Shown here piece after piece: positions 16,882 to 25,715 of a stretch of DNA of 64,000 nucleotides. The notes under the pieces were generated by a model. The model had not been told where the DNA came from, did not search any database, and saw only the letters and a list, made by a program, of their open reading frames with translations. This DNA is from an uncultured Flammeovirgaceae bacterium. Its GTDB lineage: Bacteria > Bacteroidota > Bacteroidia > Cytophagales > Cyclobacteriaceae. The position numbers and the translations under genes are program-made. The stretch lies in assembly GCA_937883755.1 (NCBI GenBank), contig CAKZYA010000003.1, positions 141,319 through 205,318 on the forward strand. The letters run 5' to 3'. Positions within the stretch are counted from its first letter, which is position 1. Each line of letters opens with the position of its first letter.

Positions 16882-17571
16882 ATGAAAACCAGTGACCAAC
16901 TTTTGATTGGACTAATTGTCATCATCTTCGCGGCCATCTTCGGTACCGCTACCGTTTTGAAAGGAGAGTACGAAAAAATTGATAAAGATGATCCGTATTA
17001 CGGATACGATACTGATACGTTAGCTGATTTTTCTGCTATAAAGTTGGCGGGAAAATATCCTAATCTGATACAGATACAGGTCGGGGATCAGTGTGAAATT
17101 AAAATGCGTGATACCAAACCATTAAGGATAAAATGGACTATCCGAAATGATACGTTAGTGCTAACATATCCAGAAGCTGATTTTCCAAATTGGTTTACGG
17201 TACAAGAAACGTTGGCTGGACGGGCAGGGCTTTACATATTCGCACCCAAACTTACTTCAGTACAAGCTAATTCAACTACCTGTAAACTGAGCGGCTGGGA
17301 CTTGGAGAACCTAGAACTTATTCAGCAGGGTGAGAATAGCGGTATGGCTCTAACTGAAAGCACCATAAGTAACTTATCAGCGACCGTTACCCAAGGTGCA
17401 ATGATGCGGATTGAGCAACCTAATCAAATAGAGCAAGCTACTGTAGAAGTGCAGGATCTCAGTACCTTCACTGCTCACCCGTCGGCAATTGATTCAATAT
17501 CAATTCAAGCCGATAGTACCGCCCAAGTGCAAATACCTGGTTATCTACTACATCAATCCGAATTCAGGTAG
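16882..17571 (+). CDS. Membrane-anchored GIN-like (DUF2807-type) beta-solenoid protein
   Basis: A hydrophobic anchor (about residues 8-27) is followed by an exported domain of about 200 residues with regular beta repeats (for example LENLELIQQ, ISNLSATVTQ, IEQATVEVQD). This resembles the putative auto-transporter adhesin head GIN domain. ATG at 16882 is chosen over a TTG four codons upstream. The gene is last in the YtrA-type operon, and Bacteroidota operons of this kind often end with such a protein. The function is not known. Confidence 0.65.
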   Translation: MKTSDQLLIGLIVIIFAAIFGTATVLKGEYEKIDKDDPYYGYDTDTLADFSAIKLAGKYPNLIQIQVGDQCEIKMRDTKPLRIKWTIRNDTLVLTYPEADFPNWFTVQETLAGRAGLYIFAPKLTSVQANSTTCKLSGWDLENLELIQQGENSGMALTESTISNLSATVTQGAMMRIEQPNQIEQATVEVQDLSTFTAHPSAIDSISIQADSTAQVQIPGYLLHQSEFR

Positions 17572-17609
17572 GAGAAAACACTTCAGCACACTCTCACAAA
17601 ATAGGTGAT

Positions 17610-18482
17610 ATGATAAAATCAAGTAATATGAGGCAAGAACCTCAACTATTATTAGTCTATTTACTCTTAGCTGTTATTGTAATGATTAGCGGTTTCAGTA
17701 ACTCCGAACTACAGCCATTAGGAATGATTCGGCACGATACTGATATACAGAAGTATAAAGATTTGGGAAATCTGCCTGAATATAACTGTGTGGGGAGATA
17801 CGCGGTGTCTGAAGAAAGTACAGACTATGCTGTTGGTGTTTTAATAGCATCAAGATGGGTTTTAACTGCGGCTCACTTTGTGGAAAAGTCTTCTGTATGG
17901 AAGTTTGGTGATCACTTTTACCAAACTAAGCAAATCATTAAACATCCCAAACTAGCTCCTGATGCAACTGAAGCTCAGTGGGATGGTTGGGATATGGCTT
18001 TAGTCGAGCTTCAAAAACCAGTGTCTGACGTAGAACCAGCCGTGCGCTATCGCGGAAATGAAGAACTAGGTAAAATAATTACGAAGATAGGGTATGGATA
18101 CATTGGCAACGGTAAATCAGGACTCGAGACCCCCAGATTACAAGAGCGGATTGGTGGGCAAAACGTAATTGATGCTATTGGTGGTACTTTTGAAGGTAGA
18201 CAGTTTAGTACCAATGTTATGGTCTGTGATTTTGATAGCCCCGAAACTTCGAACGTCAATCACTTCGGTTTACCCACTCCGCTTGAATTAGAAATTGGGG
18301 GTTCAAAAGGGGATAGTGGTGGCGGAGTTTTTATGGATGATAACGGACATAAAGTATTGGTAGGCATAGTGTCAGGAGCACTCAATCGCCATATTAAGTA
18401 CGGTTCCGTGATGGCTCTAGCCAGAGTATCCAAAGCCAATGATTGGATAGGTTCCGTTATTACTGAAACGGATGAAGATTAA
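17610..18482 (+). CDS. Exported trypsin-like serine protease (S1 family)
   Basis: The 290-residue protein has an N-terminal signal or anchor segment (about 12-30) and a chymotrypsin-fold domain with an intact triad: H89 in VLTAAHF, D128 in WDMALVEL and S236 in GDSGGG. The oxyanion loop is present. There is no T9SS tail, so it probably stays in the periplasm or is membrane-bound. The ATG at 17610 follows AGGTGAT, a possible ribosome binding site; an ATG six codons later is also possible. Neighbours give no clue to the substrate. Confidence 0.88.
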   Translation: MIKSSNMRQEPQLLLVYLLLAVIVMISGFSNSELQPLGMIRHDTDIQKYKDLGNLPEYNCVGRYAVSEESTDYAVGVLIASRWVLTAAHFVEKSSVWKFGDHFYQTKQIIKHPKLAPDATEAQWDGWDMALVELQKPVSDVEPAVRYRGNEELGKIITKIGYGYIGNGKSGLETPRLQERIGGQNVIDAIGGTFEGRQFSTNVMVCDFDSPETSNVNHFGLPTPLELEIGGSKGDSGGGVFMDDNGHKVLVGIVSGALNRHIKYGSVMALARVSKANDWIGSVITETDED

Positions 18483-18505
18483 AAATCTATAAATAAACCA
18501 TCAGT

Positions 18506-20887
18506 ATGATCCGCAACTTCTTCATTACCGCTTTCCGTAATCTTAAAAGGGATAAAGTTTATACCCTAATCAATGTGTTGGGGCTAACCCTGGGTATTGC
18601 TTGCTGCATTACCATCTTTGTATTAGTTCGGTTTGAGACTTCCTTTGATGATTTTCATAGCAAAGCCGACCGTATCTACCGAGTTAATCTCAATCAGCAA
18701 ACCCCGGGTGGTCGACACTTGAATGGGTACAATTTCTATCCGTTGGGTGAGGCAATCCGAAATGAGGTGAGTGGGTTGGAAGCGGTCACCAGTATGGCCT
18801 ATAGTCGGCGTTTCCAGTTTACGGTAGGCGAAAATATTTACGAAGAGAAGCATGGCTTCTTTGCAGATACCGCCTACTTCAGCGTGTTTGATGGCGAGTG
18901 GCTGTTAGGTAATCCCGAAACCGCCTTCCAAGAACCTAGCACGGTGGTAGTAACAGACCAGTTTGCTGAACAGTATTTGGGCGGAATAGAAAATGCGATG
19001 GATACCTCTTTTATCTATGACAATAACTTGACCCTTAAGGTCAACGGTGTACTGAAAGCTCCGCCGCACAATACCGATATGCCGTACTCTATACTCGTCT
19101 CATATTCTTCGCTGCCAGCCTATGTGCCTAGTAGTATAGATAACTGGACGCAGGTGGGTTGGGGAGCTACGTTTATTGCTTTGCAGGAAGGCAGTGACCC
19201 AGAGCAAATCTCGGCTCAAATAGATAAGGTGAAGCAAAAGTACCTTTCTGAGGAGGATGCTAAGCGTACTTCTTTCGTACTGATGGCTTTAGACGATAAC
19301 CACGACCGAAACTACAATTATAATAGCTTCACCTATGACTTTCCGCTACCGCTAATGATCATTTTGTCGGTAGTGGCGGGTATGATTGCCTTCATTGCCT
19401 GTATTAACTTTATCAATCTTGCCACAGCCCAATCGCTAAACCGAGCAAGGGAGGTAGGTATTCGGAAAACATTGGGTAGTAACCGTATTCAGTTGATATT
19501 ACAATACACTAGCGAAGCGTTGGTGATTACTATAATTGTGGTAGCACTAGGGCTGGCACTGGCCCGTATTCCTATGCGTATGATTAACGTTCGGGCGGGT
19601 TATACCTACCTGAATTTTGACTTCTTTCAAAGTCCCTCTATGGTAGTATTTCTTGCGGGTGTCACCTTGCTAATCACCCTGCTAGCGGGCTTTTATCCCG
19701 CCTTTGTATTGTCGGGCTTTAAGCCAGTGAAGGCATTGCAGGGCAAAATCAGTAGCGGAAAGCCTAAAGGGCTTAACCTACGGCGAGGGTTGGTTATCAC
19801 CCAGTTTCTGGGAGCTCAAGTGCTGATTCTGGTAACCGTGATTGTCATGAATCAGATTAGCCATTTCCGAGAACGACCCATTGGCTTCGATACCGAGGCT
19901 ATTGTGTTTACCGTACTGCCTGATTCTACTCAAGATATAGCGACCTTTAAACAACAGTTGACTCGGAACTCTAACATTCAAAACATTGCCTTTGGTTGGG
20001 GTGGTCCGTTACTCAATGCCGGAAGTATTCAGTTTTACGGAGAAGCCGGGGAGAATTCTAAAGATCAGGGAGTAATCCACTACGGTGATGAACAGTATAT
20101 TGCTATGTTTGAACGAACGCTACTAGCCGGAACCAACTTCTCAGCCGATCGAGCGAACCCGATCAACGAAGTAATTGTGAATCAGGCAATGATTAAAGCG
20201 CTAGAGATTGATAATCATGACGAAGCCATCGGTGAGATATTTACGTTGGGGGAATCAGAGGTAACAATTAGAGGAGTCATTAATGATGCCTACACCAATG
20301 CCTTCAGTAACAAGGTTGCTCCATTAGTGCTTCAGTACAACCCATCCCGGTTTGCCGGAGTAGCCATTAAAATAGCCCCAACGCAGGTAGCTGAAACCCT
20401 TCAATTTATCAAAACTCTCTGGAAAGAAACATATCCTGATTATCTAATCAACATACGTTTTTTAGACGAAGCATTGGACGAACAGTACGGCTTCTTTGAT
20501 ATGGTGCTAAACGTGATGGAACTAGCGGCTTTTCTCGCCATATTTATCGGTTGTATGGGGCTTTACGGTCTGATTTCCTTTATGACGATCCGGCGTACTA
20601 AGGAAATTGGTATTCGAAAAGTACTAGGAGCAACTGTGGCAAATATCATCGTGATGTTTACTAAGGAATCTCTTCTGCTCGTTGCCCTGGCTTTTGTTCT
20701 AGCAGCTCCGGCGGGTTATTTCTTAGGACAAGCCTTCTTAATGGAGCTGCCCGAGCGTATTCCGCCCGGTGTAGAACTATTTGTAGCCACTCTTTTGACC
20801 TCACTCACTATTGCTCTTTTGACGATCTACTATCGTTCGTCTCGAGCCGCTGCCACCAATCCGGCGGACTCTCTTCGGTACGAATGA
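18506..20887 (+). CDS. FtsX/MacB-type ABC transporter permease
   Basis: The 793-residue inner-membrane protein has the double layout usual in Bacteroidota: an N-terminal membrane helix (about 20-42) and MacB-like periplasmic domain, three FtsX membrane segments (about 290-410, with NLATAQSLNRAREVGIRK), a further helix near 430 with a second periplasmic domain, and a final FtsX block (about 670-780, with SFMTIRRTKEIGIRKVLGA). Such permeases work with a LolD-like ATPase in lipoprotein or antimicrobial export, but no ATPase gene is adjacent. Its stop overlaps the next start by 4 bp. Confidence 0.93.
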   Translation: MIRNFFITAFRNLKRDKVYTLINVLGLTLGIACCITIFVLVRFETSFDDFHSKADRIYRVNLNQQTPGGRHLNGYNFYPLGEAIRNEVSGLEAVTSMAYSRRFQFTVGENIYEEKHGFFADTAYFSVFDGEWLLGNPETAFQEPSTVVVTDQFAEQYLGGIENAMDTSFIYDNNLTLKVNGVLKAPPHNTDMPYSILVSYSSLPAYVPSSIDNWTQVGWGATFIALQEGSDPEQISAQIDKVKQKYLSEEDAKRTSFVLMALDDNHDRNYNYNSFTYDFPLPLMIILSVVAGMIAFIACINFINLATAQSLNRAREVGIRKTLGSNRIQLILQYTSEALVITIIVVALGLALARIPMRMINVRAGYTYLNFDFFQSPSMVVFLAGVTLLITLLAGFYPAFVLSGFKPVKALQGKISSGKPKGLNLRRGLVITQFLGAQVLILVTVIVMNQISHFRERPIGFDTEAIVFTVLPDSTQDIATFKQQLTRNSNIQNIAFGWGGPLLNAGSIQFYGEAGENSKDQGVIHYGDEQYIAMFERTLLAGTNFSADRANPINEVIVNQAMIKALEIDNHDEAIGEIFTLGESEVTIRGVINDAYTNAFSNKVAPLVLQYNPSRFAGVAIKIAPTQVAETLQFIKTLWKETYPDYLINIRFLDEALDEQYGFFDMVLNVMELAAFLAIFIGCMGLYGLISFMTIRRTKEIGIRKVLGATVANIIVMFTKESLLLVALAFVLAAPAGYFLGQAFLMELPERIPPGVELFVATLLTSLTIALLTIYYRSSRAAATNPADSLRYE

Positions 20888-21552
20888 CCCACGTTATCCT
20901 TCTAAAGCCTATCGATATGATGAATTGGCTAAAAAACATTCCAACAGAAAAGTACTGGGATTACTTTATTTTGGCAGCTCGGTTTCTTTTGGGTTGGACA
21001 TTTCTACGGTATGGTTACAGTAAACTCACGGGCGGACAATTTGGGGTTAGTGAAGAAGAGCTACTTACTCCGCTTCAAGACCTCTCGTTGCTCCAGATAT
21101 CCTGGTACTTGTTCAATCATCAGCCCTTTAAGGCGGTTATTGGAGTGATGCAGTTTATCTGCGGTACATTGTTAATCGTCAATCGCACGGCCATTATAGG
21201 GGCATTTATGTTCTTGCCTCTTGTAGCCACTATCTTAGTTATCGATCTAACGGTAATGCCTTCAGCGTTTAAGATAGCTTTTGCGTGGCGACTCTCGTTT
21301 TATCTACTATTAGACTTCTTAATCCTCTGGCACTACCGGGAAAGAATGGAGACTGTTTGGACAGCGGTTTGGCAGAATGTAACTACTAAATTTAGCTATT
21401 CGCTATGGATGTACGCTCTGCTACCTCTTGCTGCAGTTGTCTTGGAAATTATCGGGATACTTCCAAAGGTAACGGTCAACGTTATCACTAACCCTAGTGG
21501 TATCTTGAATAGCATTCATGACACGGTAGATATGATACAACACCTGCTTTAA
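20884..21552 (+). CDS. DoxX-like membrane protein
   Basis: The 222-residue protein has about five membrane segments, and the N-terminal part (AARFLLGWTFLRYGYSKL, about 32-49) resembles DoxX/TQO-small-subunit-like proteins. Its role is unknown. It overlaps the FtsX permease stop as ATGA, so the two are translationally coupled. An internal ATG at 20917 gives a more usual N terminus (MMNWLKNIP) and could be the real start. Confidence 0.7.
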   Translation: MTHVILLKPIDMMNWLKNIPTEKYWDYFILAARFLLGWTFLRYGYSKLTGGQFGVSEEELLTPLQDLSLLQISWYLFNHQPFKAVIGVMQFICGTLLIVNRTAIIGAFMFLPLVATILVIDLTVMPSAFKIAFAWRLSFYLLLDFLILWHYRERMETVWTAVWQNVTTKFSYSLWMYALLPLAAVVLEIIGILPKVTVNVITNPSGILNSIHDTVDMIQHLL

Positions 21553-21714
21553 CTTCATTGGCGAAATGCTATTTATAAGATAAGATCTAAGCTATCTAGT
21601 GGTATTACCTATTTGACTATCTATGACTGATTATAAAAGTAAAATAAACCGTACTGATTCTTTAAAATCATCTTAGTTTCACCTGAAACTACCCAAAATC
21701 AGTAAATTTGGCCT

Positions 21715-23691
21715 ATGCCAAAGAAACTGGGCCTGTGCTTGTTTTTGCTTCTACTAGCTATTTCTTCCGCCTTTGGTCAGGAGAAATTTCAAGAAGTGCA
21801 GCTAAAGTGGTTCAAGTCCAGCGAAATTCTTACTGAATCACAACTGGACCAAGTTTCCTTTACCGACTCCATACCCGAAACCTTATTGGCAAGGTCTTAT
21901 CACTACGTGAAGGTCTTTCCGGGAGACTCCCTTCATGCTTCTCTATCTAATTTGCTTTGTGATGGTTTTTTGGAAGTAGAACTTATATCAGGAGAGAAAA
22001 CGGTATCCGTTAGAGACGCTGGATGGGAGAGGAATGCATTTCCTCTAGTGTTTCAAGTTCCCGAAGCGGTAAGACAATCCTCCTACTTTTACCTGCGATG
22101 CTTCAACTATCAGGAAAGGGAATACCCCTGGTTTGATTTCTACTGGGTGAGCGATGACTACATCGAGAGTGAGTTGTACAGTTTAAATACTTTATTTATT
22201 GTTAAAGATATACTGCCTAATGCGTTCTGCACCGGCTTAATTGTATCATTCATTATATTTTTCGGGGCATTGTATATATCGAGTCCCCGACAAAAGGTAT
22301 ATCTCCATTATATATTGTATCTGATTCCGCTGGCGATTTATCTATTGTACCGCTCAGACTACGTGATCTTCTTTTTGCTTCCAGAGTCAGTGGTGGTGGC
22401 TCCCTTTTGGTTCGTATTCGTCAATTATCCGATGCAAGTTCTATTTCATGTAGCCTACACCGCTTTTACCTTTACCTTTTTAGATGCCAAAAACCACTAT
22501 CCTCTGTACTATCGGGTAGGTAGAGTAACTATTTTACTTGGTGGAGTTTACTTTGTTGTTCTTACATTGGGTATGTACCTAGAGCCGTATGCTTCACATT
22601 GGACGAATTCTTTCAACCTGGAACGGCTGGTGATTAGCGTATTCAGTATTTGGGCTAACATCTACGTAATCCGACATAGTAAAGACAAGGTGGGGTATAT
22701 TGTAGCCATCGGGGCATTAATTTTTTTAGCAGGAGCCTGGGGTGCCTTACTTTACCACATGAATCTGATGCGCTTAGGAGCAGCCATAGAGGTTATCTTT
22801 TTCTCACTAGGCATTGGCTATAAGATCCGGCTGGAGCGACAGGAGAGAGAGCAGATAAAGTCTAGATTAATTGATCAGTTACGTGAAACCGAACGCATAC
22901 AAAAGCAGTATAGCACCCAACTAGAGCAAGAGGTAAAAAGCCGATCCGCCGAGCTGGTAGAGAAAACCCGGCAGGTAGAAGAGGAAAAGAAGCAAAAAAT
23001 GAAAGCTCAGCTAGAGAGTAAGGTGGAGGAGATGAAGATGATAGCCATGCGCTCGCAAATGAATCCTCACTTTCTGTTCAATTCGCTCAACTCAATCCGC
23101 CACCTTATTATTAAAGGCAAGACCACCGAGGCTTACGATTACCTATCAGATTTTGCCGTATTGATGCGAGCAGTGCTAGAAAATGCCGAAAAGAATGCGA
23201 TTACTTTGGCTGAGGAACTACTAGTCTTAGAGAAATATATTACACTGGAGAGGCTGCGCTTTCAAGGAGACTTTCAGTTTCATTTATCGGTGCAACCTAG
23301 TATTAATCCCGACGAAGTGCTGATACCCCCGCTGCTGATCCAACCTTTTTTGGAGAATGCCATTATTCACGGTTTAACCCCCAAAGCCAGGGATAAAACC
23401 CTCGCACTTTCTTTCGAGTGTAGGGAAAAATCCTTGCTAGTAGAGATTGATGATAACGGCGTAGGCCGGATTGAAGCGAATAATTCGCAACCCGGCAAAA
23501 CGTCTATGGCTATTCGGCTGGCTCGAGAGCGGCTAGACTTGTTCGCTAATCGCTATCTCGATCATAATGGTCAAAACAGCTACATTGATATTGTGGATAA
23601 GAAAGATACCCTGGGGCAATCGGTAGGCACCACCATCAAACTTGTACTTCCTATAATTCTCTCGCATGAAACTAAAAGCCGTCATCATTGA
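21715..23691 (+). CDS. LytS-type sensor histidine kinase with 7TM (7TMR-DISM-like) sensor
   Basis: This 658-residue inner-membrane kinase has a signal peptide (1-21, ending AFGQ), a periplasmic beta domain (about 25-160), seven membrane segments (about 170-368), a coiled coil (375-445), the His_kinase domain with phospho-acceptor H452 in MNPHFLFNSLNS, and an HATPase domain with N box QPFLENAIIHGL and DDNGVG. The layout matches 7TMR-DISM kinases, which sense carbohydrates or other small ligands. The 3' end overlaps the response regulator gene by 26 bp. A TAAATTTG -7 element lies at 21703-21710, very close to the start. Confidence 0.92.
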   Translation: MPKKLGLCLFLLLLAISSAFGQEKFQEVQLKWFKSSEILTESQLDQVSFTDSIPETLLARSYHYVKVFPGDSLHASLSNLLCDGFLEVELISGEKTVSVRDAGWERNAFPLVFQVPEAVRQSSYFYLRCFNYQEREYPWFDFYWVSDDYIESELYSLNTLFIVKDILPNAFCTGLIVSFIIFFGALYISSPRQKVYLHYILYLIPLAIYLLYRSDYVIFFLLPESVVVAPFWFVFVNYPMQVLFHVAYTAFTFTFLDAKNHYPLYYRVGRVTILLGGVYFVVLTLGMYLEPYASHWTNSFNLERLVISVFSIWANIYVIRHSKDKVGYIVAIGALIFLAGAWGALLYHMNLMRLGAAIEVIFFSLGIGYKIRLERQEREQIKSRLIDQLRETERIQKQYSTQLEQEVKSRSAELVEKTRQVEEEKKQKMKAQLESKVEEMKMIAMRSQMNPHFLFNSLNSIRHLIIKGKTTEAYDYLSDFAVLMRAVLENAEKNAITLAEELLVLEKYITLERLRFQGDFQFHLSVQPSINPDEVLIPPLLIQPFLENAIIHGLTPKARDKTLALSFECREKSLLVEIDDNGVGRIEANNSQPGKTSMAIRLARERLDLFANRYLDHNGQNSYIDIVDKKDTLGQSVGTTIKLVLPIILSHETKSRHH

Positions 23692-24382
23692 CGATGAACA
23701 TCATAGTATTGAGACCCTTCGGTTTGATCTGGAAAGGTGTGCTCAAGATAAACTGGAAGTAGTGGGTGCTTTTGATCAGATGAAAACCGCCCTACAGCAA
23801 CTTCCCAAACTACAGCCTGATGTTCTGTTTACGGATATTGATATGCCGCATATCAACGGCATTGAAGGAGCTAGTATCTTACAGCTACCCCACACCAAAG
23901 TGGTGTTTGTGACGGCTCATAAAAACTTTGCGATTGATGCCATTAAGGTGGGAGTTTACGACTACTTACTAAAGCCCGTTCAATTAAAGGAACTGGACGA
24001 GCTAGTCAGTAAGATATACCAGGAGCACCTTGAGGCGGCTAGCCAGCCTAGTCAGTCGCAACGGATTGGGGTTCCGACCAGTGAGGGGGTTGAGCTGCTT
24101 AACTTTTCTGATATTTTATTTATTAAGGCTGAGAGTAACTATAGCGTTTTTCATTTAAGGGAAGGCAAGCAACTCACCCTGGGCAAGACCCTTAAATACT
24201 TTCAGCAGAAACTACCCACTTCCTTTATTCGCATTCACCAGTCGTACCTGATCAATACCCAGAAAATTAAAAAGTACCTGAAGAAAGATGGCGGTGCCCT
24301 GCTGCTAGAGGAAGATCACCTCTTACCTATTTCCAAATCACACCTAGAGGGGGTAAAGGCCGTTATCGACCGACTCTCCTAA
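23666..24382 (+). CDS. LytTR-family response regulator
   Basis: The 238-residue partner of the upstream kinase has a receiver domain (1-120) with acidic pair D9-D10, phospho-acceptor D57 in FTDIDMP, T/A switch VTAHK and K in LLKPV. Its C-terminal LytTR DNA-binding domain (about 135-236) shows FIKAESNYSVFHL and FIRIHQSYLIN. Such regulators usually act on envelope or surface genes. The target genes are not evident; the nearby lipoprotein and ELW-repeat genes are candidates by position only. Confidence 0.95.
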   Translation: MKLKAVIIDDEHHSIETLRFDLERCAQDKLEVVGAFDQMKTALQQLPKLQPDVLFTDIDMPHINGIEGASILQLPHTKVVFVTAHKNFAIDAIKVGVYDYLLKPVQLKELDELVSKIYQEHLEAASQPSQSQRIGVPTSEGVELLNFSDILFIKAESNYSVFHLREGKQLTLGKTLKYFQQKLPTSFIRIHQSYLINTQKIKKYLKKDGGALLLEEDHLLPISKSHLEGVKAVIDRLS

Positions 24383-24389
24383 TAAATTT

Positions 24390-24527
24390 AAATCCCCCTG
24401 CCTCCCTTTTAGAAAAGGGGGAAATAGCTCGCTAGTTCAATTCCCACTTCTGCGCGAATAGGTGTTTGACAATCCATTCCCCCTTTGAAAAAGGGGCCAC
24501 CGTGGCGGGAGACTAAGGGGAGTTTTT
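24390..24527. repeat. Nested C-rich/G-rich palindromic intergenic element
   Basis: The ends are imperfect inverted copies: AAATCCCCCTGCCTCCC near 24390 and GGGAGACTAAGGGGAGTTT near 24508-24526. Two inner hairpins read CCCTTTT-AG-AAAAGGG (near 24404) and CCCCTTT-GAA-AAAGGGG (near 24480). Related sequence occurs at 45028-45103 and in part at 28031-28050. It looks like a REP- or MITE-like dispersed repeat located after gene ends. Confidence 0.7.
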
Positions 24528-24812
24528 GCCCTCCTGAAGAGATTGGGTACGCTCAGGGTGGCTAGCCACTCACAAGCAATCACAAAAACTTTAAATGGGT
24601 TCATTACCGCTCCTCACCAAAGGCAAGTATCACCTTGGTTACTGTAAAGCACTCCTTTCATTTTAAATACTCATTGACCGAGGGCAAATACTCACTGGTA
24701 TGGCGCAGATAATCATTGGTCGTTGATGAATAGCATCTTCTTACCTACTATTGTAAAAAAAAGACAAATTTAAATTTAAATTTTACATTAACCCATATAC
24801 TTGTTAAACCTT
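24528..24812. other. Non-coding stretch between repeat element and lipoprotein gene
   Basis: No gene was seen. The only feature noted is an AT-only tract of alternating AAATTT units near 24763-24784, just upstream of the lipoprotein gene, which may be part of its promoter region. Confidence 0.4.
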
Positions 24813-25349
24813 ATGAAGTACTTAAGAATTACCCTGTCACTCTTACTCGCCATTAGTCTTTTCCTTACGAGCTGCGGCTCAGAAGATGAAGGGGATGACC
24901 CAACGGTTACCAATGAAGCCCCTTTTTTTAAGATGACACTGAGTGGCACCGACTATGAAGCTGACTTTACTCAAACAGATACTCCTATTTTTGCTGCGCT
25001 GGTTAGTCCAACCACCAGCTTAACGTCTATTACGATGACGGCCACCACGGGTGGAGGGACTATTGGTTTGGGAATGAGTTACGTTGGAAGCGGCACCGAT
25101 TCTTATACGCTTACGTCGGCTCCTGGTGAAGGAGATAACCTGCTGGAGGGGTTTGCTTTTTTCTTAATACCCAACGGGGCAGCAGAATCTGCCGACTATG
25201 AGGCAGTAAACATCAACCTAAACATCACTTCATACAACGCCCTAGCTTCAACATTTGCCGTGGTGGAAGGGACATTCTCGGGCATAGTAGAGGATAGCGA
25301 TGGTGTTCAGACTGAGGTATCGGGTTCATTCAGAACCAGTAGCCAGTAG
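24813..25349 (+). CDS. Predicted lipoprotein of unknown function
   Basis: The 178-residue protein starts at ATG 24813 with a lipoprotein signal peptide and lipobox LFLTSC, with the acylated cysteine near residue 21, followed by acidic linker GSEDEGDD. Acidic residues after the cysteine often mark surface export in Bacteroidota. The rest is threonine-rich and probably all-beta. I do not recognise the family. A TTG four codons upstream is less likely as start. Confidence 0.65.
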   Translation: MKYLRITLSLLLAISLFLTSCGSEDEGDDPTVTNEAPFFKMTLSGTDYEADFTQTDTPIFAALVSPTTSLTSITMTATTGGGTIGLGMSYVGSGTDSYTLTSAPGEGDNLLEGFAFFLIPNGAAESADYEAVNINLNITSYNALASTFAVVEGTFSGIVEDSDGVQTEVSGSFRTSSQ

Positions 25350-25430
25350 AAATGACTAACCGTAGTAGCAAAATAACTTAAAGCCGAAAAATAAAGGATA
25401 GGCTCATTAGTGCCCGTTTGCAACGCGTAT

Positions 25431-25600
25431 GGTAATTAAGTAAGTGACAAAACTAATTCAGTCTTTCTTCCCGGACTTGTTTCGCGCCATGATGGCCGGG
25501 ATCTCCCAAATAGTAAGAGGGAGACCCCGCGTGGCGTCCACCGGAATTCGCGTTGCTCATCCGGGGAGTGTGCCTTGTGAGTTTTGTCCACTTACTTACC
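25431..25600. mobile_element. MITE-like element with about 20-bp terminal inverted repeats
   Basis: The left end (25431-25454) contains TAAGTAAGTGACAAAACT and the right end (25580-25600) carries the reverse complement with one extra base and a small gap. The interior is a GC-rich imperfect palindrome, including ATCTCCC (25501-25507) with GGGAGA (25519-25524). Its base composition is clearly different from the AT-rich flanks. No transposase is encoded and no clear target duplication was found. A single copy is seen in the window. Confidence 0.6.
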
Positions 25601-25715
25601 TAAAAAAAATGTCACCTGCGCCTCAGTGAAGTGAAATAGTAAGAATTATATAACCTGATGTTTACCTCTAGGCTAAGCGTAGCATTAACCGAAAACACCC
25701 TAACCAACCAACACT

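Noticed and set aside
25444..25629. Open frame of 61 codons in the MITE-like element
   Set aside because: It follows the palindromic repeat, has no domain or composition typical of a gene, and depends on the inverted repeats for its length.
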